Assembly: GCF_014180715.1 (NCBI RefSeq)
Contig: NZ_JACEFC010000020.1
Coordinates: forward strand, 1 to 48,262
Direction of reading: 5' to 3'
DNA: 48,262 nt
From: Nocardioides stalactiti
Lineage (GTDB): Bacteria; Actinomycetota; Actinomycetes; Propionibacteriales; Nocardioidaceae
The notes under the pieces were generated by a model. The model saw only the letters and a list, made by a program, of their open reading frames with translations, was not told the DNA's origin and did no database searches. How positions within the stretch are numbered: position 1 is the stretch's first letter; each line of letters begins with the position of its first letter. The position numbers and the translations under genes are program-made. Positions 35,903 through 45,165 of the stretch are shown piece after piece.

Positions 35903-37186
35903 TCAGAGCAGCGGGCGGAGCGGCATCAGGAAGGCCTCGGTGAACTTGCGGTGCAGGTCGCGTGCCTCCCACTCCCCGCTCGTCAGCTCCAGGCAGTGGG
36001 ACTGGTCGAGGAGGAAGACGTCCTCGAGCTGCTTGGCCAGGCCCTCGTCGATGGCCTCGAGGTTGATCTCGTAGTTGCCCTGGAGGCTGAGCCGGTCGAT
36101 GTTGGCGGTGCCGACCGTGCACCAGGTCCCGTCGACGGTGGCGGTCTTGGCGTGCACCATCGCGTCGCGGTAGCGCAGGATCCGGACGCCCGCGTCGAGG
36201 AGCTGGCTGAAGTACCCGCGCGAGATCCAGTCGGCCACGATGTGGTTGGACTTCAACGGCAGCAGCAGGCGCACGTCGACCCCGCGGCGGGAGGCGTCCT
36301 TGAGGGCGTCGACGAAGTCCTGGTCGGCGAGGAAGTAGGCCTGGGTGAGCCAGATGTTGCGGCTGGCCCGGTTGATCGCCTCCAGGTACATCCCCCGGAT
36401 CGGGAAGACCCAGAGCCGGGGCACGTTGCGCTGGAAGCGGATCTTGGGCTCCCAGGTCGAGGCGGTCTCCAGGAGCAGCGGCCGCTCCGAGGCCCGGAGC
36501 CGTCGACGTCGGTTGAGGTTCCAGAAGTCGGCGAACGCCCGCTTGAGGTCCCAGACCGCCGGCCCGGTGACGCGCACGTGGGTGTCGCGCCACTCCGTCT
36601 CGTAGGCGGACCCGATGTTGTAGCCACCGATGAAGCCGGTGTGGTCGTCCACGACGAGGATCTTGCGGTGGTCGCGGCCATAGCGGCGCAGGTCGAAGAA
36701 CCGCCAGCCGGCGGAGTAGATCGGGTAGCGCAGCACCTTCATCGACGACGGGAACCGCTTGAACGTCGGCGCGACGACGAGGTTCGCGAAGCCGTCGTAG
36801 ATGCAGTAGACCTCGACGCCACGGTCGGCGGCGGCCGCCAGCGCCCGCTTGAACCGCTCCCCCGTGGCGTCGCCCTTCCAGATATAGGTCTCGAAGAGGA
36901 TCTGCCTCTGGGCGCCGTCGATCGCCGCGAGCATGTCGTCGTACAGGTCGCGGCCGTAGGTGTAGGTGGTGACCTCGCCGTCGCCGACCGTCACCGTGTT
37001 CGGCTCGCGGGTCGGGAACGGCTTGGGCCGCTTGCCGCGTCGGCGGTAGGAGTCGACGAGCGACATCGTCACCGCCAGACCGACCTGGACACCCAGGATC
37101 GTCAGCAGCAGTCGGCGGACGAACCCGTAGAGCCCGATGCCCCTGGAGTCCCCGTCGCGACCGCTCCGCGCTCCCTGCCTTCCCAC
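35903..37186 (-). CDS. Phospholipase D / cardiolipin synthase-like protein
   Basis: Protein of about 427 residues. One N-terminal membrane helix ('LYGFVRRLLLTILGVQVGLAVTM') then two PLD domains with HKD motifs: 'DHRKILVVDDHTGFIGGYN' and 'VHAKTATVDGTWCTVGTAN'. Homologues hydrolyse or transfer phosphatidyl groups, including cardiolipin synthesis. GTG at 37186 is chosen because TAGATT (37199-37194) lies seven bases upstream, the leaderless spacing seen elsewhere; TTG 37195 is an alternative. It sits 29 bp after the Mas gene of the second mce locus, so it may also be read through from that operon and act on imported phospholipid. Confidence 0.88.
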   Translation of the reverse strand: MGRQGARSGRDGDSRGIGLYGFVRRLLLTILGVQVGLAVTMSLVDSYRRRGKRPKPFPTREPNTVTVGDGEVTTYTYGRDLYDDMLAAIDGAQRQILFETYIWKGDATGERFKRALAAAADRGVEVYCIYDGFANLVVAPTFKRFPSSMKVLRYPIYSAGWRFFDLRRYGRDHRKILVVDDHTGFIGGYNIGSAYETEWRDTHVRVTGPAVWDLKRAFADFWNLNRRRRLRASERPLLLETASTWEPKIRFQRNVPRLWVFPIRGMYLEAINRASRNIWLTQAYFLADQDFVDALKDASRRGVDVRLLLPLKSNHIVADWISRGYFSQLLDAGVRILRYRDAMVHAKTATVDGTWCTVGTANIDRLSLQGNYEINLEAIDEGLAKQLEDVFLLDQSHCLELTSGEWEARDLHRKFTEAFLMPLRPLL

Positions 37187-37193
37187 GGCAGTC

Positions 37194-37199
37194 AATCTA
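37194..37199 (-). promoter_or_regulatory. -10 element of a leaderless promoter (PLD-like gene)
   Basis: TAGATT on the minus strand fits TANNNT and lies seven bases upstream of GTG 37186. No ribosome site is visible. It would allow the PLD-like gene, and perhaps the MceA paralogue, to be transcribed separately from the mce operon. Confidence 0.4.
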
Positions 37200-37214
37200 G
37201 TGGGAGGGCAAGGA

Positions 37215-37781
37215 TCACGTCGGCGGCGGGACCGTGACGATGTCGATGTTGTCGATCAGCCAGCCGTCGCCGTCGCGGACCATCTGCAGCGTGGTCCACT
37301 GCTCCTCGATGACGCCCTGCTTGTTGTTGGCGTCCGTGAGGCTCTGCCGGACGAAGGCCAGGACCGTCGCCGAGTCGCTGTCGATCGAGTTGTAGGCGAT
37401 CTGCACGACCTCGCCCTCGGCCGACGACTTCGTCGTCTTGATGAGCTTGGTCAGCTTGGGGACCTGGCGCTCGAACCGCGACCGCAGCTCCTCGCTGCTG
37501 AAGTTGTCGAGCCAGACGTACTCGTCGTCCAGGTCCCTGTAGTCGAACTCGATCATCTCGAGGAGCATCTCCTCGGCGACGTCCCGCGCCTCGGGCCCGG
37601 CCGCGTACGACGCGATCTCGGTCTTCTGGTCCGCCACCTCGTCGTTGGCCTTGTTGCGCTCGGAGACGAGCCAGATCACCACGCACCCGGCCACCACGAG
37701 GGCGGCGACGAGCACGAGGATCACGATCCGGTAGGTCTGCTCCGGGGCCCTTCCTGACGTCTCGACCTTCTGCACCGTCAT
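37215..37781 (-). CDS. Mce-associated membrane protein of second mce locus
   Basis: Protein of 188 residues with one membrane helix 'IVILVLVAALVVAGCVVIWLV' (about 19-39) and an exported NTF2-like domain ('VAEEMLLEMIEFDYRDLDDEYVWLDNFSSEELRSRFERQVPKLTKLI'), as in Mas proteins of mce operons. ATG at 37781 overlaps the mceF stop as ATGA. Only one Mas is present here against two in the mce4-like locus. Confidence 0.82.
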   Translation of the reverse strand: MTVQKVETSGRAPEQTYRIVILVLVAALVVAGCVVIWLVSERNKANDEVADQKTEIASYAAGPEARDVAEEMLLEMIEFDYRDLDDEYVWLDNFSSEELRSRFERQVPKLTKLIKTTKSSAEGEVVQIAYNSIDSDSATVLAFVRQSLTDANNKQGVIEEQWTTLQMVRDGDGWLIDNIDIVTVPPPT

Positions 37782-38875
37782 CGGACGGGTCCCGGGGCGT
37801 GGGCCGCACCGCGCTGGAGGCGGGCGAACGACGCCGAGCAGGCACCCTCGGTGTTGAACCCGTAGCGCTCCGGGTCGAAGGGCTCGTGCCGGGCCGTGCC
37901 GTAGTCGCAACGGGCCGTGCGGACGGGGATCAGCTCCAGGTGGAGCTGCCCGCCGCGCAGCACCGCGAGGACGGCACCGAGGCCGCTCGAGTACGTCTGC
38001 AGCAACGTGCGCAGGTGCGGCTCGTAGGACATCACGATGTCGGTGAAGCTCACGCCCACGTCGAGGAAGCCCGGGAGCACCTCGTCGGCGTCACGGATGA
38101 GCGCCTTGAGGTCGTCGATCTGCCCGGGGGTCCGGTCGAGGACGCGCTGCCACTCCGGCTCGTAGCTGCGCAGGAACGACGCGAACTGCTTGGCCTTCGT
38201 GCCGAGGTCGCGCAGGGTCGAGGCGTTGTCGCTCACGATCCGCAGCACGGTGCCGGCGTTGGTGATGACCCGGTTGGTCTCGGGCCACACCTCGTCGAGC
38301 GTCGCGAGCAGGTCGGTGCCCTGGTCGAGGATCCGACCGAGGTCGTCGCCCGTCCCGGCGAGCGCGGTGCTGAGCTCGCCCAGGACGATCCGCAGCTTCT
38401 TGTCGTCGATCTGGCGCAGCACCTCGTTGACCGCGACGACCGTCGAGCTGAGGCTGCGCGGGATGTCGGTCGCCTCGGCCGGGATGGTGTCGCCGCTCTC
38501 GAGGAACGGGCCCTCCGCGGACTTCGGCTGGAAGTCCAGGTACTGCTCACCGACGGGCGAGAGGCTGCGGACCTTGACCAACGAGCTCGCGGGGATGTCC
38601 GTGCCGGCCGAGAGCCGCACGCTCGCGACCACGCCCTCGTCGGAGGGCACGATCTCGGTGACCTTGCCGACCTTGATGCCGCGATAGGTGACCGCCGAGC
38701 CCTCGAACAGGCCACCGGTCTGCTCGAGCTCGACCTTGAGGTTGGTCGCTCGCGAGGTCAACGGCTGGTCGAGGACCGCCGCGAACAGGTAGGCGACCGC
38801 GAGCAGGAAGACCACCACGACGCCCACGGCGCTGAGGTAGAGCCGGTCGGTCAGGATGTTGCGCACGCTCGGCAT
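37778..38875 (-). CDS. MceF subunit of second mce locus
   Basis: Protein of 365 residues: anchor 'LYLSAVGVVVVFLLAVAYLFAAV', MCE domain 'LKVELEQTGGLFEGSAVTYRGIKVGKVTEIVPSDEG', 'VKVRSLSPVGEQYLDFQPKS', long helices, and a C-terminal Cys pair ('TARCDYG', 'GACSAS'). Stop of mceE lies one base upstream of its ATG. Shares the MceF-type 'GLFEGS.VTYRG.K.GKVT' motif with the mce4-like MceF, confirming the F assignment. Confidence 0.9.
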   Translation of the reverse strand: MPSVRNILTDRLYLSAVGVVVVFLLAVAYLFAAVLDQPLTSRATNLKVELEQTGGLFEGSAVTYRGIKVGKVTEIVPSDEGVVASVRLSAGTDIPASSLVKVRSLSPVGEQYLDFQPKSAEGPFLESGDTIPAEATDIPRSLSSTVVAVNEVLRQIDDKKLRIVLGELSTALAGTGDDLGRILDQGTDLLATLDEVWPETNRVITNAGTVLRIVSDNASTLRDLGTKAKQFASFLRSYEPEWQRVLDRTPGQIDDLKALIRDADEVLPGFLDVGVSFTDIVMSYEPHLRTLLQTYSSGLGAVLAVLRGGQLHLELIPVRTARCDYGTARHEPFDPERYGFNTEGACSASFARLQRGAAHAPGPVR

Positions 38876-38876
38876 G

Positions 38877-40088
38877 TCAGTTCCCTCCCCCGAGAAGCCC
38901 GCTCAGCAGGCCGTCGAGCGACAGCTGGTTGGGCGGTCCGTCGCCCCGGTCGTCTCCGTCGTCGCCCGGGTCGGCACTCGTCGTGCCGTTCGGCGACGTC
39001 GTCGGCGCCCTGAGCGGCAGCTGGCCGAGAAGGTCGCCGAGACCGAGCTGGTCGAGGACGTCACCGATCGGACCGGTGATGTTGAGGAGGTCGAGCAGGT
39101 CCTGGAGCGCCGGCAGGCTGGTCGCCTGGATCCCGTCGAGGTGCAGGTCGATCGAGATCGACAGGTAGTCACCGGGCACGACGCCGCGCAGGGCGTCGCC
39201 GGCCCGCGAGATCTTGCGGAGCATCTCGTTGAACCGGCCCCGGTTGGAGGCCAGCTCGGCCAGGGTCGGCTCGAACTCGCCGAGCAGAGCGAGCAGCTGC
39301 GAGCGGGTCGCGTTGACCGTCTCGTTGGCAGTGGCGGAGAACCGCTGGACCGCCTTGAGCAGGGCCGTGAGCTCCGGGGTGGCGCGCCGCAGCACGGCAG
39401 CTGCCGGGCGGATCTCCCGCATCGCGCGGTTGATGACCTCCTCGCGGTCGCCCAGCGTCCCGGACAGGGAGTTGAGCGAGTTGAGGACCGCGTCGATGTT
39501 GGCCGTCGTCGCGTTGGCCTCGGTGAGGAACGTGCTCGCCTGCGTCAGCAGCAGCCGGACGTCCTCCTCGTTGCCGCCGAGCGCGGTGTTGAGCTCCTCG
39601 GTGATGGTCTGGAGCTGGTCGAGACCACCACCGTTGATGAGCAGCGACGCCTGGGCGAGCGCGTCCTCGACGGTCGGCGCGGTGTCCGTCTCGTCGAGCG
39701 TCAGCGTCGATCCGCCCGGCAGCTCCTCGCCCTGCGGCGGGTTGGTCACGTCGACGAAGAGCTCACCGAGCGGCGTCGTGTAGCGCAGTCGCGCGGTCGC
39801 GCCGTCGTGCAGCTTGGCGTCCTTGCGGACGTCCATCGACACGATCGCGGTGTAGTCGTCGATGTCGATCGAGGTGACCTTGCCGCTGTCGACGCCGTTG
39901 ACCTTGACCGGCGCACCCTCGGCGAGGTTGAGCGCCTCGTCGAACTCGGCCTTGATCTCGATCGTGTCGCCCGAGACCCCGGTGCCGGGGATCGGCAGGT
40001 CCCGCATCGTGGTCGAGCAGCCGGAGGCCGTCACGAGGACGGCGGTGGCGGCCGTCGCGACCAGGAAGGTCCGCATCGTGCGCGTCAT
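38877..40088 (-). CDS. MceE lipoprotein subunit of second mce locus
   Basis: Protein of 403 residues with lipoprotein signal 'FLVATAATAVLVTASGC' (Cys24). MCE domain 'IKAEFDEALNLAEGAPVKVNGVDSGKVTSIDIDD', 'ARLRYTTPLGELFVDVTNP', then a long helical region. The tail is acidic and Gly-rich ('NGTTSADPGDDGDDRGDGPP'), a flexible exported segment. ATG at 40088 begins one base inside the mceD stop (TGATG). Likely tethers the hexamer to the membrane. Confidence 0.9.
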   Translation of the reverse strand: MTRTMRTFLVATAATAVLVTASGCSTTMRDLPIPGTGVSGDTIEIKAEFDEALNLAEGAPVKVNGVDSGKVTSIDIDDYTAIVSMDVRKDAKLHDGATARLRYTTPLGELFVDVTNPPQGEELPGGSTLTLDETDTAPTVEDALAQASLLINGGGLDQLQTITEELNTALGGNEEDVRLLLTQASTFLTEANATTANIDAVLNSLNSLSGTLGDREEVINRAMREIRPAAAVLRRATPELTALLKAVQRFSATANETVNATRSQLLALLGEFEPTLAELASNRGRFNEMLRKISRAGDALRGVVPGDYLSISIDLHLDGIQATSLPALQDLLDLLNITGPIGDVLDQLGLGDLLGQLPLRAPTTSPNGTTSADPGDDGDDRGDGPPNQLSLDGLLSGLLGGGN

Positions 40089-41227
40089 CAGTTGCCTCCC
40101 AGCGATCCGAGCGGGTCGGTGCCGATCAGGTTGCAGAGAGCCGGCGGCAGCTGCGGGCACAGCCCGGCGAGGATCCCGCCGAGCGGGTCCAGGGACACCG
40201 GGTCGAAGGTCACCGGCAGTCGGTCGCCGTTGCGGGCCATCTCGAGGTTCTCCAGCGCCAGCGGCATCACCCGGAGGATCTCGGTCAGGTCCCGCTGGCT
40301 CTCGAGCAGGTTGCGGATCACCTTGGTCGACCCGTTGAGGGCCTCCACGATCTCCTCGCGGTTGTCGACGGCGAACTCCGCGACCACGGTCACGGCGTCG
40401 TCGAGCGACTCCAGCGCCGTACGGAAGTTCTCCCGCTCGTCGGACAGGAGGTCCGCCGCGGCGGCGACCTGCTGGATGAACCGACGGGCGGTCGCCTCGT
40501 TGGCGGACACCGCCGTCAGCAGGATGTCGAGCGACCGCAGCGTCGAGCTCACGTTGTCCCGCTGGGAGTGCAGCCCGTTGACGCCCTCCTGGAGCGCGTG
40601 CACGGTCTGGTTGATCAGCGAGCCGTTGCCCTTGAGCGCAGCGGTGCCCTGGTTGATGAAGCGCGCGATCGCCCGCTTGGCGTTCTTCGAGCCGGCGATG
40701 CCGGTGGCGAAGTCGTTGAGCGTCGCGAGCACCTCGTCGAAGTCGACCGGCGTCCGCGTGCGGTCGATCTGGATCTCGGCGCCGTCCTTCATCGTCGGCC
40801 CGCTCTTGTAGACCGGGGTCAGCTCGACGTAGCGGTCGGTGGCCACCGACCGCGCCACCACCACGGCGCCGGCGTCGGCCGGGACCTTGTAGTCGTCGTC
40901 GACCTCGAGGGTCACCTTCACCTGGTCGCCGTCGGGCTCGATCTCCTTGATCTTGCCGACCACGACGCCGAGGATGCCGACGTCGTTGCCGACGAAGAGA
41001 CCCGCGGAGTCCTGGAAGTAGGCGGTGATCTCCATCTTGCCGCCGGAGGTGCCCGGCACGCTGCTGCACGACGTGGTCAGGAGCACCAGGGCCCCGACCA
41101 GGAGCATCCCGAGCGCGCGGATCCCGCGGCGCCCGCGCGGGGCCCGCACGTCCTCGACGACCTGCACCATGACGGTCGGCACGGTCACCCTCCCGTTGTC
41201 CCCGTTGTTGTTGCGCTGGGTGCTCAT
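40088..41227 (-). CDS. MceD subunit of second mce locus, possible second lipoprotein
   Basis: Protein of 379 residues. A 36-residue polar N-terminus precedes hydrophobic 'ALGMLLVGALVLLTTSC' with Cys54 followed by SS, resembling a lipoprotein signal, unlike the plain anchor of the mce4-like MceD. The MCE domain is 'ITAYFQDSAGLFVGNDVGILGVVVGKIKEIEPDGDQ', then 'VVVARSVATDRYVELTPVYKSGP'. Position and the 'TDRYVELTPVY' strand mark it as MceD. ATG at 41227 overlaps the mceC stop by one base; internal in-frame GTG codons near residues 14-24 could give a more normal signal peptide. Confidence 0.88.
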   Translation of the reverse strand: MSTQRNNNGDNGRVTVPTVMVQVVEDVRAPRGRRGIRALGMLLVGALVLLTTSCSSVPGTSGGKMEITAYFQDSAGLFVGNDVGILGVVVGKIKEIEPDGDQVKVTLEVDDDYKVPADAGAVVVARSVATDRYVELTPVYKSGPTMKDGAEIQIDRTRTPVDFDEVLATLNDFATGIAGSKNAKRAIARFINQGTAALKGNGSLINQTVHALQEGVNGLHSQRDNVSSTLRSLDILLTAVSANEATARRFIQQVAAAADLLSDERENFRTALESLDDAVTVVAEFAVDNREEIVEALNGSTKVIRNLLESQRDLTEILRVMPLALENLEMARNGDRLPVTFDPVSLDPLGGILAGLCPQLPPALCNLIGTDPLGSLGGN

Positions 41228-42204
41228 CAGCAGTCACCCCGCAGGCGGCACGACGTGTCGTCGGCCGGGATCGCCGGTGGGTCGGTGAAGAGGTCGAGCC
41301 ACGGACCGTTGCCCGCCGCGTTGGCGACGTAACGCACGGCCGGTGCCATGACCTCGAGGACCCGCTTGAGCTGGTCGTCCTGCTGGTTGAGGAACGCCAT
41401 CACGTCGCTGAGGTCGCGCAGCGCGGGCTGCAGCTTCCCCTTCGTCGACTCGACGATCGACTCCAGCGCCCGGGCCAGCTCGGTCGTCTCGACGAGCAGC
41501 CGGTGGATGGCCTCGCGCCGGGCGGTCACCTCGGTGACGACCAGGTTGGTCTGGCTCATCAGGCCGATGATGTCGTCGTTGCTCTCGGCGAGCTGGTCGG
41601 TGACGCTGCGGGCCGCGGTCAGCAGCGCACCGGTCTGGTCCGACCGGGTCGCGATGACCTCGGAGAGCCGGGCGACGCCCTCGAGCGCCGGTCGGATCTG
41701 GTCCTGCGAGGCGCCGAGCGTGCCGGCCATCTCGCTGAGCGCGTCGGCCAGCAGCTCGGGGTCGAGCTCCTGCAGCGCGTCGGCCCCGCTCTCCAGGACG
41801 TCCTGGAGGTTGTAGGGCACGGAGGTGTTCGCGAGCTCGATCCGGTCGTCGGCCAGCTCACCGCTGCCGAGCGGGTTGACCTCGAGGTAGTGGGTGCCGA
41901 GGAGCGTGGCGACCTTGACGGTCGCCTCGGTCCGGGCGCCCAGGTCGATGTCGCTGTCGAGCACGAACGTCACCAGGACGCGGTCCTCGTCGAGCTCGAT
42001 CCCGGTGACCTCGCCCTTGGAGACGCCGTGGACCTGGACGTCCTCGCCGCTCCGCAGGCCACCGGTGTGCTCGAGCACGGCGGTGTAGGTCTTGGTGCCG
42101 AAGTTGGCCACGCTGAGCACGACCACCAGGGCCCCGACGATGCCGAGGACGACGATGGCCACCAGGCCGATCTTGAACGGGTCCCGTTCGTTCATGGGCT
42201 TCAT
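41227..42204 (-). CDS. MceC subunit of second mce locus
   Basis: Protein of 325 residues: anchor 'IGLVAIVVLGIVGALVVVLSVANF', MCE domain 'YTAVLEHTGGLRSGEDVQVHGVSKGEVTGIELDEDR', 'TVKVATLLGTHYLEVNPLGSG', and a helical tail ending with 'CRLRGDC'. ATG at 42204 is chosen because GGAGG lies seven bases upstream and it forms an ATGA overlap with mceB; a longer GTG start at 42222 lacks support. Confidence 0.9.
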   Translation of the reverse strand: MKPMNERDPFKIGLVAIVVLGIVGALVVVLSVANFGTKTYTAVLEHTGGLRSGEDVQVHGVSKGEVTGIELDEDRVLVTFVLDSDIDLGARTEATVKVATLLGTHYLEVNPLGSGELADDRIELANTSVPYNLQDVLESGADALQELDPELLADALSEMAGTLGASQDQIRPALEGVARLSEVIATRSDQTGALLTAARSVTDQLAESNDDIIGLMSQTNLVVTEVTARREAIHRLLVETTELARALESIVESTKGKLQPALRDLSDVMAFLNQQDDQLKRVLEVMAPAVRYVANAAGNGPWLDLFTDPPAIPADDTSCRLRGDC

Positions 42205-43238
42205 CGGCACACCTCCGACCACGGGCCGTTATTGCCGGCAGGGTTGATCGCCGTGTTGCCGAGGGCGATGGCGAACGAACAGACATAGACGTTGAGCGCG
42301 TTCTCGTACGACGCGGCGCGACCCAGGGACTCGAAGATCGTGCCGAACGCCTCGAGGGCGTCGTCGAGGTCGCCGCGGGAGTCCGACAACATCGCCGCGA
42401 CCGCCGCGAGCCGGTCGGTCGTCCGCGTCATCGGCACCTTCACGTCCTGGAGCAGCGAGCTGGTCGCACCGACCAGCTGGCTGATCCCGTCGATCGACGA
42501 CCCGATGGTCTTGCGGTCGCGCGCCAGGGCCGTCATCAGGTCCTTGAGCTCGACCACGGTGGCCCGGAGCTCGTCGCCCTGACCGGCGAGGTTCTCCAGG
42601 ACCGGCGTCAGGTTGGTCATCACGTCACCGATGACGTCGTCGCGGTCGGCGACGAAGCTGGTCAGCTCGGCGGTCTGCTGGAGCAGGCCCTCGATCGTGC
42701 CGCCCTCACCCTGGAGGACCTTGATGAGCGAGGTCGCCAGCTGGTTGACGTCTCCGGGCTGGAGGATCTCGAAGAGCGGCCGGAAGCCGTTGAGCAGCTC
42801 GGTCAGGTCGAAGCCCGGGTCCGTGCGCCACCGCTGCTGGCCGTTCTCGGTCACGAACATCGGGATGGTCGCGCCATCCTTCAGCTCGTCGCCGCGAACG
42901 CCCTCCTGGCTCAGCTGGATGTAGCGCTGCCCCAGGAGGTTCTGGTAGCGCATGATCATCTGGGTGGTGTCGTAGATCTTCTGGTCCTCGACCAGGACGA
43001 AGGAGATCTCCGCACCCTCCTCGGTGGTCTCGATCCCGGTCACCTGTCCGACCCGGACACCGGCGGCCTTGACGTCGTCGCCGACCTTCAGGCCGCTGAC
43101 GTCGGCGAACTCTGCCTTGTACTCGCGGGTGTCGCCCGAGACGCCGTTCTGCATCGTGTTCACGAGCAGGAGCAGCAGCAGGATGCTGACCAACGCGAAC
43201 GCGGCGACCTTCGCCGCGACTGACCTGATCCCGGTCAC
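42201..43238 (-). CDS. MceB subunit of second mce locus
   Basis: Protein of 345 residues: anchor 'FALVSILLLLLLVNTM', MCE domain 'YKAEFADVSGLKVGDDVKAAGVRVGQVTGIETTEEG', 'MIMRYQNLLGQRYIQLSQEG', helical region, and C-terminal Cys pair ('YVCSFA', 'SEVCR'). GTG at 43238 overlaps the mceA stop as GTGA. Confidence 0.9.
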   Translation of the reverse strand: MTGIRSVAAKVAAFALVSILLLLLLVNTMQNGVSGDTREYKAEFADVSGLKVGDDVKAAGVRVGQVTGIETTEEGAEISFVLVEDQKIYDTTQMIMRYQNLLGQRYIQLSQEGVRGDELKDGATIPMFVTENGQQRWRTDPGFDLTELLNGFRPLFEILQPGDVNQLATSLIKVLQGEGGTIEGLLQQTAELTSFVADRDDVIGDVMTNLTPVLENLAGQGDELRATVVELKDLMTALARDRKTIGSSIDGISQLVGATSSLLQDVKVPMTRTTDRLAAVAAMLSDSRGDLDDALEAFGTIFESLGRAASYENALNVYVCSFAIALGNTAINPAGNNGPWSEVCR

Positions 43239-44281
43239 TGGGTCCCTCCCACCATCGAGCTGAAGCCGGTGCGGAACGACGGACGGTCACCCGCTCCGTA
43301 GTAGTCGGGCAGCCCCGTCGTCAGGGTCGCCTCGGCCTTGACGAAGCCCTCACGGATCGCCGCCGGCACCAGGTCGCCCAGCGCCATGTTGAGGGTGATC
43401 GCGTCGGTGAAGCCGGCCCGCCGGTTGTCGTACAGGATGTCGATGAAGCCGCCCGTGCCGCGGATCCAGCGCACCAGCCGCTGCTGGTTGTGCGAGAGGA
43501 AGTCGTCGGCCATGTCGGCGAGCTCGGTACCGCCGGTGATGAGCGCGGTCAGCGCCGCCTCCTGTCGGATCAGGCTGTTGAGGAAGACCAGGCTGTCCTC
43601 GGTGGCGTCGAGGAGGTCGGGCGCGATGTCGTCGACGACCTCGGTCGTCACGTCGAGCGCCGCGAGGTCGTCGCGCACCGCGGGCATCCGCGGGTTGAGG
43701 CGACCCAGGTAGGAGTTGAGCGTGTTGACCGTCGCGGCGAGCTGGTTGCCGCGCCCCTGCAGCGCCTGGGACGCGGAGCCGATCGCCGAGGCGAGCTCCT
43801 TGGGCCCGAGCGCCGTGACGAGGCGGTCGATGTCGTCCAGGGCCTGCTGGAACTCCAGCGTCTCCTGGGTGGTGTCGGCGTCGATGACCGCACCGGCCTC
43901 GAGCTGGTCCTCGTCGGCGGTGCCGTGCACCACGAGGTCGACGAACGTCGTGCCGAACACGGTCGCGGGCAGCACGCGAGCGACGACGTTGGCCGGGACG
44001 TGCTCGAGGTCCGCCTCCGACATCTCCATGTCGATGGACACGCCGCCGGACTCCTGGTCACGCTCGACGGCGCTGACCTTGCCGACGATGACCCCGTCCA
44101 TCTTGACGTCCGAACCCTTGCGCAGTGCGCCGCCGGCGTCGGCCACGACCGCGGACACGTGCGGCTTCGCGCCGAACGTCCCGTTGCTGCGCAGCGAGAT
44201 GAAGACGCCGATCACCGCCAGCGCGACGAGCACGACCATGCCGCGCCGCGCGAGGGTGTGCCGTGGGAGCTCCCTTGCCAT
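43235..44281 (-). CDS. MceA subunit of second mce locus
   Basis: Protein of 348 residues: basic N-terminus, anchor 'MVVLVALAVIGVFISL', MCE domain 'VSAVVADAGGALRKGSDVKMDGVIVGKVSAVERDQESGG', 'NVVARVLPATVFGTTFVDLVVHG', and a helical region. About two thirds of positions appear identical to the extra copy at 34836-35867. Both are shorter than the mce4-like MceA (437 residues) and lack its C-terminal extension. ATG at 44281 follows yrbEB by 8 bp. Confidence 0.92.
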   Translation of the reverse strand: MARELPRHTLARRGMVVLVALAVIGVFISLRSNGTFGAKPHVSAVVADAGGALRKGSDVKMDGVIVGKVSAVERDQESGGVSIDMEMSEADLEHVPANVVARVLPATVFGTTFVDLVVHGTADEDQLEAGAVIDADTTQETLEFQQALDDIDRLVTALGPKELASAIGSASQALQGRGNQLAATVNTLNSYLGRLNPRMPAVRDDLAALDVTTEVVDDIAPDLLDATEDSLVFLNSLIRQEAALTALITGGTELADMADDFLSHNQQRLVRWIRGTGGFIDILYDNRRAGFTDAITLNMALGDLVPAAIREGFVKAEATLTTGLPDYYGAGDRPSFRTGFSSMVGGTQ

Positions 44282-44289
44282 CTGTCACC

Positions 44290-45162
44290 TCACCCCGAGA
44301 TCCGGAAGCCTGGATCGCCGCCCCAGAAGATCAGGGTGAGGATCATGTCGAGAACGACGATCGAGACGATGCTGGCGCGGATCGCCGTGCCCGTCGCCTC
44401 GCCGACCGCCTGGGGACCGCCGCCCACCCGCATGCCGTACCAGCAGTGGATGAGCGCGATCGTCAGCGAGAAGATGAGGATCTTGATCACTGAGAAGAAG
44501 ACGTCGCGACCCTGGATGAAGGTCGAGAAGTAGTGGTCGTACTGACCCGGTGACTGGTCGAAGAGGATCACGACCGAGGCCTGTGAGGCGGCGTAGCTGC
44601 CGATGAGGCCGATCAGGTAGAGCGGCAGGATCGCGAGCATGCACGCGATCACCCGGGTGGTCACCGTGTAGCGCATCGGGTTGACCGCCATGACCTCGAG
44701 GGCGTCGATCTCCTCGTGGATCTTCATCGAGCCGATCTGCGCGGTGAACCGACAGCCGACTTGTGCGCCGAGCGCGAGGGCCGCGATGAGCGGCGCCAGC
44801 TCGCGGGTGTTGGCACTGGCCGAGATGAAGCCGGTCAGGGGCGCCAGGCCGACGATCTCGAGGCCGTTGAAGCCCTCGATGCCGATCGACGTACCGGCCG
44901 CGATCGAGAGCAGGATCATGACGCCGACGGTGCCGCCGCCGACGAGGATCGCGCCGCTGCCCCAGGCGATGTCCTTGAGCTGGCGGAACATCTCCTTGGG
45001 ATAGAGCGCGAGCGTCGACGGGATGTTCTTGAAGACCTCCCAGGAGAAGGTCGCGAACGAACCGAGCGTCGCGAGCCCCCCCATGAGGGAGTCGGTGACC
45101 CCGACCATGCCGTCGGAGAGTCGTTCGCCGACGCCCCGGGCTCGTGGCTGGACGTTAGCCAT
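44290..45162 (-). CDS. YrbEB (MlaE-type) permease of second mce locus
   Basis: Integral membrane protein of 290 residues. Signature 'TAQIGSMKIHEEIDALEVMAVNPMRYTV' (coupling helix) and 'GFISASANTRELAPLIAALALGAQVGCR'. ATG at 45162, three bases after the yrbEA stop. Sister to the mce4-like YrbEB but with an N-terminal extension of about 25 residues ('MANVQPRARGVGERLSDGM'). Confidence 0.92.
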   Translation of the reverse strand: MANVQPRARGVGERLSDGMVGVTDSLMGGLATLGSFATFSWEVFKNIPSTLALYPKEMFRQLKDIAWGSGAILVGGGTVGVMILLSIAAGTSIGIEGFNGLEIVGLAPLTGFISASANTRELAPLIAALALGAQVGCRFTAQIGSMKIHEEIDALEVMAVNPMRYTVTTRVIACMLAILPLYLIGLIGSYAASQASVVILFDQSPGQYDHYFSTFIQGRDVFFSVIKILIFSLTIALIHCWYGMRVGGGPQAVGEATGTAIRASIVSIVVLDMILTLIFWGGDPGFRISG

Positions 45163-45165
45163 GGT

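Noticed and set aside
38877..41237. A very long continuous minus-strand frame across mceE and part of mceD
   Set aside because: The MceE gene starts at 40088 with a lipobox and an overlap with mceD; the upstream extension is the wrong frame of mceD and has no homology.
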